A stretch of 64,000 bases of DNA from Vulcaniibacterium gelatinicum (GTDB taxonomy: Bacteria; Pseudomonadota; Gammaproteobacteria; Xanthomonadales; Xanthomonadaceae), in the NCBI RefSeq assembly GCF_008033445.1, contig NZ_VNKO01000008.1, positions 1 to 64,000 on the forward strand, read 5' to 3'. Position 1 is the first letter of the stretch. Each line of letters opens with the position of its first letter. Below are positions 28,409 through 35,946 of this stretch, piece after piece. The position numbers were made by a program, and so were the translations under genes. The notes under the pieces are model-generated. The model worked only from the letters and a program-made list of their open reading frames with translations. It did no database searches and was not told the DNA's origin.

Positions 28409-28848
28409 GGGCCGGAGTCCTGGGGAGCAGGCATCACCGCCGCGCGGCCCTCGGCGAGCAGCGTGCCGGCATGGTGGATGCGGAAGGCATATTGCTGGCC
28501 GCCCGCGCCGGCGATCAACGCCTCGGCCTCGCCTTCGAGCGCGCCGGGCAGCGCGTCCAGGCGCGCCACGTGCAGGCGCACGCCGCGCAGCGCGACCAGC
28601 ATCCCGGGCGCGGCGCGCGCGCCGCGCGCCTGCGCGAGCAGGCCGCCGTGCACCGCCATCGCCTGCGCGCCGTATTCGCACAGGTGCACCGCGTGCAGGC
28701 GGCCGTGGCGCCGCAGCGGGTGCGTCGGGGCGCGGTGGCCGTGCGCGCGCAGCCGGATCGTGGCCGCATCCCACGCCACCACCTCGTCCCACAGGCACAT
28801 GGCGCCGGCGTGCGGCACCAGCGCCGCGATCGCTTCATGGCCGAGCAT
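28405..28848 (-). CDS. Hot-dog 3-hydroxyacyl-ACP dehydratase, ApeP type
   Basis: A 147-residue hot-dog protein with IAALVPHAGAMCLWDEVVAWD (conserved His), HLCEYGAQAMAVHGGLLAQ on the central helix and a C-terminal strand YAFRIHHAGTLLAEGRA. It matches ApeP-like dehydratases, which work with a smaller ApeI-type partner (32770-33057) to dehydrate hydroxyacyl-ACP intermediates in the conjugated chain. It overlaps the MMPL gene upstream by 14 bases and the reductase downstream by four. Confidence 0.87.
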   Translation of the reverse strand: MLGHEAIAALVPHAGAMCLWDEVVAWDAATIRLRAHGHRAPTHPLRRHGRLHAVHLCEYGAQAMAVHGGLLAQARGARAAPGMLVALRGVRLHVARLDALPGALEGEAEALIAGAGGQQYAFRIHHAGTLLAEGRAAVMPAPQDSGP

Positions 28849-31183
28849 CGCCCGCCTCCCCGGCCGCCGCGGGCCGTTCCGGATGCCGCGCGATCAGCAA
28901 CCCGAGCACGAAGTTGAACACCACCCCGAGCGCCACCGTGCTGCCGATCGCGCGCAACACCGGGATGCTCGACAGCGCCAGCAGGCTGAACACCAGCAGG
29001 GTCATCGCGCTGCACACCAGCAGCGCGTGCAGGGTGCGCAGCTGCTCGTCGCGGTCGTCCCCGGCGTGCTCGAAGAACAGCGCGTAGTCCAGGCCCAGGC
29101 CCGCGGCCAGGATCAGCGCCACCAGGTGGAACAGGGTCAGCTCGACCCCGGCGCCGCGCAGCACCGCCAGCACCAGCAGCGTGGCCAGCGCCATCGGCAG
29201 CAGCACCCGCCAGACCCGGTGCGGGCGGCGCAGCGCGATCCACACCGTCGCCACCAGCAGCAGCGCCGCCACCGCCAGCGCCCACAGCACGCGCTCGCGG
29301 TACTCGACCACCAGCGACTCGGACGCCTGCTTGAGGTCGAGCAGCTGCGCGCCGTGCGCGCGCGCCACCTGCGCGATCGCGTCCAGGTCGCGGATGCCGG
29401 TGAGCGCCACCAGCGCGGTGGCGTGGCCCTCGCCGGCGAGCAGCAGGCCGCCGACGCGCGCCTCCAGCGGAGTGCCGGCCAGCGCCTGCGGGGTGAGCGG
29501 CGGCAGCGTGCGCGCGGCGGCGACGTCGGCCAGGAACGGGCCGAACACGTCGGCGCGCAGCGGCGAGTCGCGCAGCGCGTCCGCGAGCGCGGCCTGCAAC
29601 GCCTCGCCGTCCGGCAGCCGCGCCTGGCGCGCGCGCTGGGTGCGCGCGCTGGGCAGGTAGCGCGCGGCCAGGTCGTAGCCGGCGAGCGCGCCGTCGCGCA
29701 CCAGCCGCTGCAGCGCCGGTTCCAGCCGCTCGCCCGCCTGCAGCGCGGCTTCCGCGTCGGGGGCCGACAGCACCAGCACGTGGCGCACATCGGGCGCGCC
29801 GAGTTCGGCACGCAGGCGCGCATCGCGCGCCAGCGCCTCGGCCGGCACCGGGGTCAGCTTCGACAGGTCGTTCTGCCAGAACGGCGCCGGCGCGAACACG
29901 GTCACCGCCAGCGCGGCCAGCGCGAGCCCCGCCAGCGCCACGCGCGGCCGCGGCAATGCGGCGATGCGCGCGCGCAGGCGCTGCAGCCGCGGCGACCGCG
30001 CCGGATCGTCCAGGTCGCGCGGCAGCAGCGCCGGCAGCAGGCCGCGGGTGGCGAGCGCGGCGGTGGCCAGGCCGGCGATGGTGAACACCGCGAGCTGCTC
30101 GAGCCCGTCCACGCCGGAGGCGAAGAAGGTCAGATAGGCCAGGCAGGTCGCAGTCACGCCGGTGGCGAGCGTGGGCCACAGCGCGCGCACGCTGGCCCAC
30201 GGCGAGACACCCGCGCGCTGGTGGCTGAACAGATGGATCGGATAGTCCTGGACCACACCGATCAGGGTGAAGCCGAAGGCGACGGTGATGCCGTGCACGC
30301 CCTCGAACAGCCACGCCACCGCGGCCAGGCCGGCCAGTCCCGCGCTCGCCAGCGGCAGCGCGCCGAGCAGCGGCATGGACCAGCGCCGGTAGGCCAGCAG
30401 CAGCAGCGCCAGCAGGCCGAGCGTGTCCACGGTGCCGATCCAGCCCGCCTCGCGCTGGGTGCGGGTGCTGATCTCGACCGAGAACGCGCCCGGGCCGCTC
30501 ATCGCCAGCATGCCGGGCCCGTCGCCGCGCACCGCGGCGAAGGCCTGTTCGATCGCCGCCACCGCCGCCTGTTGTCCCTTCGGATCGAAGCCGGGCGCGC
30601 GGGTCTGCACCGCGAGCAGGGCGCGCTGCCCGCTGCGGTCGAACCAGACCCCGTGCTGGCGCTGCGGCGCCTGCGCCGGCTCCCAGCGCTGCGCCAGCAC
30701 CAGCGTTTCGAGGGTGGGATCGGACGGGATCAGCGGCTCGACCAGCGCGGCGGCCGGCGAGCCCAGGTCCTGCACCCGCTGCGCCAGCGCGTCGGCGAGG
30801 AACGCGGCGTCGAAGCGCTGCGTGTCCAGGGTCGGCGAGAGCAGGTAGCGGTACGGCCGCAGCCGCTCGGGGAAGGCCGCGAGCGTGGCCTCGCCGTTGG
30901 CGACGAAGGTGAAGCGCGCATCCGCCGCCAGGCGCGCGCGCAGCGCCTGCGACAGCCGCGCCAGCGTCTCCGGCGCGGCGCCGGACAGCTCCAGCAGCAG
31001 CAGGCGCGCACCGGGCCCTTCGCCCAGTTCCTCGATCAGCAGCTTCTGCGCCGGGGTCTGCGGCGCGGGCATGAACCGGCGCAGGTCGCCGCCCAGCTCG
31101 AGCGAACGCGCGACATAGCCGCCCAGCAGCAGCAACGCCGCGAGCCAGGCCAGGGCGAGCGCGAGGCGCGCGGCCGGCTTCAT
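28835..31183 (-). CDS. MMPL/RND-family exporter (ApeM type)
   Basis: The 782-residue protein has the RND exporter layout: one N-terminal membrane helix, a large periplasmic loop (about 35-240), five helices, then a repeat of this unit with LALAALAVTVFAPAPFW starting the second half. It ends LLIARHPERPAAAG. Small MMPL-type RNDs of aryl polyene clusters are thought to move the lipid-linked polyene across the inner membrane, together with the LolA-like protein encoded just upstream. The ATG at 31183 overlaps the LolA-like stop. The longer open frame upstream is read through the LolA-like gene and is not coding. Confidence 0.9.
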   Translation of the reverse strand: MKPAARLALALAWLAALLLLGGYVARSLELGGDLRRFMPAPQTPAQKLLIEELGEGPGARLLLLELSGAAPETLARLSQALRARLAADARFTFVANGEATLAAFPERLRPYRYLLSPTLDTQRFDAAFLADALAQRVQDLGSPAAALVEPLIPSDPTLETLVLAQRWEPAQAPQRQHGVWFDRSGQRALLAVQTRAPGFDPKGQQAAVAAIEQAFAAVRGDGPGMLAMSGPGAFSVEISTRTQREAGWIGTVDTLGLLALLLLAYRRWSMPLLGALPLASAGLAGLAAVAWLFEGVHGITVAFGFTLIGVVQDYPIHLFSHQRAGVSPWASVRALWPTLATGVTATCLAYLTFFASGVDGLEQLAVFTIAGLATAALATRGLLPALLPRDLDDPARSPRLQRLRARIAALPRPRVALAGLALAALAVTVFAPAPFWQNDLSKLTPVPAEALARDARLRAELGAPDVRHVLVLSAPDAEAALQAGERLEPALQRLVRDGALAGYDLAARYLPSARTQRARQARLPDGEALQAALADALRDSPLRADVFGPFLADVAAARTLPPLTPQALAGTPLEARVGGLLLAGEGHATALVALTGIRDLDAIAQVARAHGAQLLDLKQASESLVVEYRERVLWALAVAALLLVATVWIALRRPHRVWRVLLPMALATLLVLAVLRGAGVELTLFHLVALILAAGLGLDYALFFEHAGDDRDEQLRTLHALLVCSAMTLLVFSLLALSSIPVLRAIGSTVALGVVFNFVLGLLIARHPERPAAAGEAGDARP

Positions 31184-31875
31184 CCCGGCGCGCCGTCGTG
31201 GCGGCACAGCGCGGCCAGCGCGGCGGGATCGCGCACGCCCGCCGCCGCCTGCGCGGCGCCGGCCACCAGGGTGCGCTGCGGCGCGCCCTGCGCCGGCGTG
31301 GTCTCGATGCAGCGCAGCTCGGCGCCGCGGCCGTACAACACCACCTCGCGCAGCTTCGCCGCGAGCGCGGCGTCCTTCGGCCGCAGGGTCAGGCGCCACT
31401 GCCGGCGGGTGCCGTCCGCGGCGAGGCGGTAGTGGCGTTCGATCCCGGCGCGATCGCCGGCCAGCAGCGCGCCGAAGCTCGCCTGCAGCCCGGTCAGCTC
31501 CGGCGAACGTGCCAGCGAGAAGCGGCGCGGCGCGCGCCCGGCGCGTGCGATCGTGACCTCGCCGGCGCGAATCGTGGTGGTTTCGACATAGGGCGTGTGC
31601 ACTTCGCGCACCAGCGTGTCCGCGTCGGGGCGGCGGTATTCGCCCTCCAGCCGCAGCGGTTCCTTCAGCAATGCCGAGCCGCGCAGTTCGACGAAGCCGG
31701 TGCGCATCGGCGCCGGCCGCGCCAGCCTGGCCAGGATCCAGTCGGGGTCGGCGGCGTCAGCGGTGCGTGCCGGCGGTGCGAACAGGGCCAGCGCCAGCAG
31801 GGCCAGCGCCACCGGCATCGCCAGCGCGCGCGGCCTGGGACGGAAGGGACGGCGCGGCAGCGTGCGGCTCGGCAT
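31180..31875 (-). CDS. LolA-like periplasmic carrier (ApeL type)
   Basis: The protein (up to 231 residues) has a signal peptide (RPRALAMPVALALLALALFA, cleaved near ARTADA) and an incomplete beta-barrel fold typical of LolA-like carriers: FVELRGSALLKEPLRLEGEY, then YRRPDADTLVREV and TTTIRAGEVTIARAGR. It would carry the hydrophobic pigment lipid through the periplasm to the outer membrane. Candidate starts are 31875 and 31818; both lie inside the acyltransferase coding sequence, giving a 62-119 nt overlap. A 4-nt overlap with the exporter gene follows. Confidence 0.85.
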   Translation of the reverse strand: MPSRTLPRRPFRPRPRALAMPVALALLALALFAPPARTADAADPDWILARLARPAPMRTGFVELRGSALLKEPLRLEGEYRRPDADTLVREVHTPYVETTTIRAGEVTIARAGRAPRRFSLARSPELTGLQASFGALLAGDRAGIERHYRLAADGTRRQWRLTLRPKDAALAAKLREVVLYGRGAELRCIETTPAQGAPQRTLVAGAAQAAAGVRDPAALAALCRHDGAPG

Positions 31876-32773
31876 CGTCGTGCATCCACAAGTCGTAGAA
31901 GTTGAACCAGTTGTACGGTGCGCGCCGGGCATGATGCTCCAGGCGCGCGGCATAACGGGCGATGAGCGCGGCCACTGCGGCGCGGCGCTGCGGGCGCGGG
32001 ATATCCAGGCCGTCGCTGAAGGCCTCGAAATGCAGTTCGTAGCGGTTGCCGCCGCGGTACAGACCGAAGCCGAGCGCGATCGGCACGCCGAGCACGGCGG
32101 CGATCAGCCAGGGCGCGGTGGGGAACTGCGCGGGCGCGCCGAAGAAGGGCACGGCGAGGGTATGGCCGCCGGGCTGGGCGCGGTCCACCAGCAACGCCAC
32201 CATCGCGCCGGACTGCAGCGCCTGCTGGATCTGGAGCATCAGCGCGGGGCCGTCCTGGCCGGCATCAATGATGCTGCGCGCGAGCTCGGGGTTGAGCGCG
32301 TCGAGCAGGGTCTGCATGGCCGGGTTATGGGCGCGGTCGAGCACGATCCACAGCGGATATTCGCGTTGCCTGCGCGCCAGCACGCGCAGCACCTCGAAGC
32401 TGCCCAGGTGCGAGCCGAACAGCAGCACGCCGCGGCCTTGGGCGAGCTGGGCGTGGAGTGCGTCCAGGCCGTGTACGCCGACGTCGAAGCGGCGCATGTC
32501 CTCGCTGAGCAGGAACACGCGGTCGAGGATGGTGGAGGCGAAAGTGTGGATGTGGCGGGCCACGTCCCACAGCGTGGCGGGACGGCCGAGGGCGCGGGTG
32601 AGCCAGGCGCGGGAGTCGCGCCGTTCGGGGGCGCGGCGGATCAGGAAGTAGAGGGTGATGGGGTACAGCAGCAGGCGGGCAGGGCCGCGGCCGCCGTAGC
32701 GGCCGATGGTGCGGATCAGCCAGATGGCGAACCAGCCGCCGCCTTCGCGGCGTTGTTTCCACTGGGTGCTCAC
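31757..32773 (-). CDS. LpxL/HtrB-like lysophospholipid acyltransferase (ApeJ C-terminal type)
   Basis: The 338-residue protein has an N-terminal membrane-associated segment (RLLLYPITLYFLIRRA) and the acyltransferase HX4E motif (FGSHLGSFEVLRVL, about residues 118-131), followed by LLVDRAQPGGHT and VPFFGAPAQFPTAPW, typical of LABLAT enzymes. It probably acylates the pigment head group. The family normally ends at the YNWFNFYDLW segment; here about 35 Ala/Pro-rich residues follow, encoded over the LolA-like gene start. It overlaps the ApeI-like gene by four bases. Confidence 0.9.
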   Translation of the reverse strand: MSTQWKQRREGGGWFAIWLIRTIGRYGGRGPARLLLYPITLYFLIRRAPERRDSRAWLTRALGRPATLWDVARHIHTFASTILDRVFLLSEDMRRFDVGVHGLDALHAQLAQGRGVLLFGSHLGSFEVLRVLARRQREYPLWIVLDRAHNPAMQTLLDALNPELARSIIDAGQDGPALMLQIQQALQSGAMVALLVDRAQPGGHTLAVPFFGAPAQFPTAPWLIAAVLGVPIALGFGLYRGGNRYELHFEAFSDGLDIPRPQRRAAVAALIARYAARLEHHARRAPYNWFNFYDLWMHDDAEPHAAAPSLPSQAARAGDAGGAGPAGAGPVRTAGTHR

Positions 32774-33057
32774 AGGGCGATCTCGCCGCTGGCGAGCAGG
32801 GCGCCGTCGCCCGTGCGCAGGACGCGGAAGCGCCAGCGGGGGGCGGCGCCGTCGAGCGTGACTTCGGCGGGTTCGCCGGGCAGCAGCGGCTGGAGGAACT
32901 TCACCTGCGGGAGGGCGAGGCCGTCCGGCAGGGGGCCGTGTTCGGCCTCGATCGCCTCGAGCACGTGTTCGAGCACGAGCACGCCGGGCACGACCGGGCG
33001 GCCGGGGAAGTGGCCGGGCAGGCAGGGGTGGTCGGGCGCGACGGCGAAGCTGGACAT
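32770..33057 (-). CDS. ApeI-like hot-dog thioester dehydratase
   Basis: A 95-residue single hot-dog domain starting MSSFAVAPDHPCLPGHFPGR. The HPCLPGHFPGRPVVPGV block with its catalytic His is characteristic of ApeI/FabZ-like dehydratases; the helix VLVLEHVLEAIEAEHG follows. It removes water from 3-hydroxyacyl-ACP with ApeP. It is the first gene of the six-gene minus-strand operon, and its ATG follows GATAAT by exactly six bases, so the pigment operon mRNA is probably leaderless. A much longer open frame upstream is read through the dispersed repeat and is not a gene. Confidence 0.9.
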   Translation of the reverse strand: MSSFAVAPDHPCLPGHFPGRPVVPGVLVLEHVLEAIEAEHGPLPDGLALPQVKFLQPLLPGEPAEVTLDGAAPRWRFRVLRTGDGALLASGEIAL

Positions 33058-33063
33058 GGCGGG

Positions 33064-33069
33064 ATTATC
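33064..33069 (-). promoter_or_regulatory. -10 box GATAAT of the minus-strand pigment operon, leaderless type
   Basis: Minus-strand GATAAT-CCCGCC-ATG at the ApeI-like gene. The dispersed repeat element begins about 25 bp further upstream, so any -35 or activator site would lie in or next to the repeat. Confidence 0.5.
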
Positions 33070-33092
33070 GCAGGCGGGTCGAAGCGGGGCTT

Positions 33093-33498
33093 GGTCGGCC
33101 CGGGTTCGGTGCGCGGGGGGTGTCGCTTTCCGCTCGGTCAGGGCGTCGTGCCCTGACTCGCGCGCCGGCCATCCATGGCCGGCTCGACGCGACACCCCCC
33201 GCACACCGAACCCTCGGGTGGCATCAGGGCGCTTGATGGGCGAGCAACGGCAACAGCGCATGGGGCCAACGAAGCTTTGACACACAGATCCCCGAGGCGT
33301 CGGTCTGCCTGGGGTGGGGTTCGAGCAGACCATGGATGGTCTGCGGCCGCGTGTCGGAGCCGGACGCGGAGCCCACGCGGCGAACCCCACCCCAGGCAGA
33401 CCGGCGCCCCCGCCCGAAGCGATGAACCCCATGTCGGGCATACGGGCGCCCCGCACGAAGCGACCGACACGCGCAGACGCGCTCGCTTGCACACGCCA
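33093..33498 (-). repeat. Dispersed modular repeat, copy 1 (longest)
   Basis: This 400-bp gene-free stretch contains related modules found again at 43754-44000 (opposite strand), 52017-52129 and, as a fragment, 42237-42269. Module A (33281-33490) holds a perfect 22-bp inverted repeat (33302-33323 with 33381-33402) around another palindrome (33325-33344, arms GCAGACCAT/ATGGTCTGC). Module B (33190-33290) is a non-palindromic spacer. Module C has two adjacent stem-loops: 33165-33182 (arms CCGGCCAT/ATGGCCGG) and 33137-33157 (arms GTCAGGGC/GCCCTGAC). Open frames through it (with translations such as [10 protein letters not shown]) are artefacts of the repeat. It lies between the ApeI-like operon start and the ApeG-like stop. 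Confidence 0.9.
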
Positions 33499-33516
33499 GC
33501 AGCTGAGGCCGCAGCC

Positions 33517-34206
33517 TCACCCGCGCAACAGCTCCCGCCAGAATGCCGGCCCGAGCCGGGCCAGGCGGTGCAGGAAGTCGGCGAAGCTGTGGTAGCGGCC
33601 GGGGAACAGGCGCTTGCGCAGCAGGTACTCGCCGACGAACGCGCCGCCGACCACCCCGTAGCCGAGCGCGTTGGCGAACCACGACCACTGCGCCCGCGTC
33701 ACCGCCACCGGCGGCGTCCGGCCCAGCCCGTCCAGCAACCCGCCCGGCACCGCGACCGCCGCCAATGCCAGGTTGGCCAACGCCAGCACCGCCAGCAGCA
33801 CCGCCCAGCCCACCGTCAGCGCCCGCGTGTAACGGCGCAGCGGCGGCGCCAGCGCCTCCGGCGCGCAGCCCTCCAGCGCGGCCACGATCCGCGTGATCAA
33901 CGGCACCCGGCCCGCGCCCAGCGTGCGCCCGAACATCCACGCCACCAGCGCCACCACCACCACCGGCACCAGCAGCAGCGGCAGCGTCGCCTGCGCCGAA
34001 CCCGCCAGCCGCCACAGCCCGGCCCCAGCCGCCAGCGCGAGCGCCCACGCCCAGGCCCGCCCGCGCAGCAGCGGCTCGAGCAGCACGATCAACACCAGAT
34101 CCCCGAGCGCCAGCGCCGCCAGCGTCCCGTCGCCACGGGCCCCGGCCAGATGCGCCAGGACCGGATACGCCAGCGCCAGCAGCGCCCGCGCGATGAACAG
34201 CTTCAA
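33517..34206 (-). CDS. ApeG-like (COG4648) inner-membrane protein
   Basis: The 229-residue protein has at least five hydrophobic segments, including LAALALGDLVLIVLLEPLL, LPLLLVPVVVVALVAWMFG and ALTVGWAVLLAVLALANLAL, and ends with the polar GRYHSFADFLHRLARLGPAF. This layout matches the COG4648 membrane proteins found beside the ACP genes of aryl polyene clusters, sometimes named 'ketosynthase' without evidence. Its role is not known; it may dock the soluble synthase at the membrane. It overlaps the ACP gene by four bases. Confidence 0.82.
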   Translation of the reverse strand: MKLFIARALLALAYPVLAHLAGARGDGTLAALALGDLVLIVLLEPLLRGRAWAWALALAAGAGLWRLAGSAQATLPLLLVPVVVVALVAWMFGRTLGAGRVPLITRIVAALEGCAPEALAPPLRRYTRALTVGWAVLLAVLALANLALAAVAVPGGLLDGLGRTPPVAVTRAQWSWFANALGYGVVGGAFVGEYLLRKRLFPGRYHSFADFLHRLARLGPAFWRELLRG

Positions 34207-34475
34207 GCCGCCTGCCGGTGCTGCTGCACGTGCGTCGCCAGGCTGCGCAGCGAAGCGAAGATCCAGCGGTTGTCCTCACCGTCCGAGCGCAGCTGCACCC
34301 CGTACTGTTTCGACACCGCCAACGCCAGCTCCAGCGCGTCGATCGAATCCAGGCCCAGGCCCGCACCGAACAGCGGCGCCTCCGGATCGATGTCCGCGGC
34401 AGCCACCTCCTCCAGGTTCAGGCTCTCGACCAGCAGCTCGGCGAGTTCGCGTTCGAAGGGGGTCTGCGGGGACAT
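34203..34475 (-). CDS. Acyl carrier protein of the aryl polyene pathway
   Basis: A 90-residue ACP: LAELLVESLNLEEVAAADID, then GAGLGLDSIDALELALAV, in which the serine of GLDSID carries 4'-phosphopantetheine. It would tether the aryl starter and growing polyene. The phosphopantetheinyl transferase at 46708 is a plausible activator. Typical clusters carry two ACPs (ApeE and ApeF); only one is seen here. It is divergent from the halogenase-like gene at 34594, with about 118 bp between them. Confidence 0.92.
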   Translation of the reverse strand: MSPQTPFERELAELLVESLNLEEVAAADIDPEAPLFGAGLGLDSIDALELALAVSKQYGVQLRSDGEDNRWIFASLRSLATHVQQHRQAA

Positions 34476-34593
34476 CGGCGTTCCGGGGTTGGGGACGACG
34501 GGAGCGCAACGATCCGCCATCGCGTGCCCGCGCGCAAGGCCGGGCAGAAGGGGGTGCGCGGTATGATGCGGGCCCTTTCCGGACGGGCAGGCG

Positions 34594-35946
34594 ATGGCGG
34601 ACGACGGCAGCACCCCGCAGCAGGCGGCGGCCGAGCTGGCCACCGACGTGCTGGTGGTCGGCGGCGGCCCCGCTGGCGCCACCGCGGCCGCCCTGCTCGC
34701 CCGCCGCGGCTGGCGCGTGCTGCTGTTGGAGAAGGACCACCACCCCCGCTTCCACATCGGCGAATCGCTGCTGCCGATGAACCTGCCGATCCTGGAACGC
34801 CTGGGCGTGCTCGCGCAGGTGCGCGCGATCGGTGTGCTCAAGCGCGGCGCCGACTTCCCGGTCGAGGGCGGCGCCTACCACGTGTTCCGCTTCGCCCGCG
34901 CCCTGCAGGGCGGCCCCGACCACGCTTTCCAGGTCAAGCGCGAGGAGTTCGACCAGGTCCTGTTCGAACACGCCCGCGCCTGCGGCGCGGACGCACGCGA
35001 GGGCGTGGCCGTGGAGCGGATCGAGTTCGACGCCAGCGGCCGCGCCCGCGCCGCGCTGGCCCGCGACCGCGCCGGCCGCGCGCTGCGGATCGGCTTCCGC
35101 TTCCTGCTCGACGCCAGCGGCCGCGACACCCTGCTCGGCACCCAGCTCAAGCTCAAGCGCCGCAACCGCCGCCACGCCTCGGCCGCGATCTTCAGCCACT
35201 ACGCCGGCGTGCGCCGGCGCGAGGGCGAGGACGCCGGCAACATCACCGTCTGCCGCCACGCCCACGGCTGGGCCTGGCTGATCCCGCTGCGCGGGGACCT
35301 CACCAGCGTCGGCGTGGTGTGCTCGCCCGAACACCTCAAGCAGCGCCGCGGCGAGACCGAAGCCTTCCTGCTGCGCACCCTGGAGGGCATCGGCGAGGCG
35401 CGCGAGCGGATGCGCGGCGCGCAACGCGTCGCCCCGGTGCACGTGACCGGCAACTACGCCTACGACTGCGCGCGCATGCACGGCCCGGGCTGGCTGATGG
35501 TGGGCGACGCCTACGCGTTCGTGGATCCGATCTTCTCCTCCGGCGTGTTCCTGGCCATGCATTCGGCCGAGTCCGGCGCGATGGCGGTGGACGCGGCGCT
35601 GCGCGAACCGGCGCGCGAGGCGGCGCTGCTCGCCGCCCACGCGCGCGCCTTCGAGCGCGGCCTGGACGAGTTCAAATGGCTGATCTACCGCTTCACCGCG
35701 CCGCCGATGAAGCACCTGTTCGCGCACCCGCGCAACCTGCTGCAGGTGGAGCAGGCGCTGATCTCGCTGCTGGCCGGCGACGTGTTCGAGGCGCGGCCGG
35801 TGCGCTGGCGCCTGCGCGTGTTCCGGCTGATCTACGCCCTGACCGCGCTGCGCATGGCGCCGCACACGCTGCGCGACTGGTGGCACCGCCGCCGCCAGGC
35901 ACGGATCGCGCTGGTCGGCGATACCCTGCAACCCGACTCCCGATGA
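34594..35946 (+). CDS. Second halogenase-like FAD protein, coupled to the chorismatase gene
   Basis: The 450-residue flavoprotein has the FAD site LVVGGGPAGATAAALLARRG, FHIGESLLPMNLPILERLG, the halogenase-type WxWxIP motif (GWAWLIPL, about residue 227) and VGDAYAFVDPIFSSG. It is shorter than the first halogenase-like protein (25518-27155). Because both carry WxWxIP, either could halogenate the aryl head group; other family members are oxygenases. TATGAT lies at 34562-34567 and a weak GGGCAGG precedes the ATG. The stop overlaps the XanB2-like start (ATGA), which suggests it acts on, or next to, the hydroxybenzoate made by that enzyme. Confidence 0.88.
   Translation: MADDGSTPQQAAAELATDVLVVGGGPAGATAAALLARRGWRVLLLEKDHHPRFHIGESLLPMNLPILERLGVLAQVRAIGVLKRGADFPVEGGAYHVFRFARALQGGPDHAFQVKREEFDQVLFEHARACGADAREGVAVERIEFDASGRARAALARDRAGRALRIGFRFLLDASGRDTLLGTQLKLKRRNRRHASAAIFSHYAGVRRREGEDAGNITVCRHAHGWAWLIPLRGDLTSVGVVCSPEHLKQRRGETEAFLLRTLEGIGEARERMRGAQRVAPVHVTGNYAYDCARMHGPGWLMVGDAYAFVDPIFSSGVFLAMHSAESGAMAVDAALREPAREAALLAAHARAFERGLDEFKWLIYRFTAPPMKHLFAHPRNLLQVEQALISLLAGDVFEARPVRWRLRVFRLIYALTALRMAPHTLRDWWHRRRQARIALVGDTLQPDSR

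Noticed and set aside
28835-31399. Longer exporter reading frame starting upstream of 31183
   Set aside because: The extra 72 codons lie over the LolA-like gene and encode Arg/Gly-rich sequence; the ATGA overlap at 31183 and the first membrane helix fix the start.
33138-33595. Open frames in the repeat with translations like [10 protein letters not shown]
   Set aside because: The same peptides recur at 43748 and 51991 because the DNA repeat recurs; stems, not codons, are conserved.
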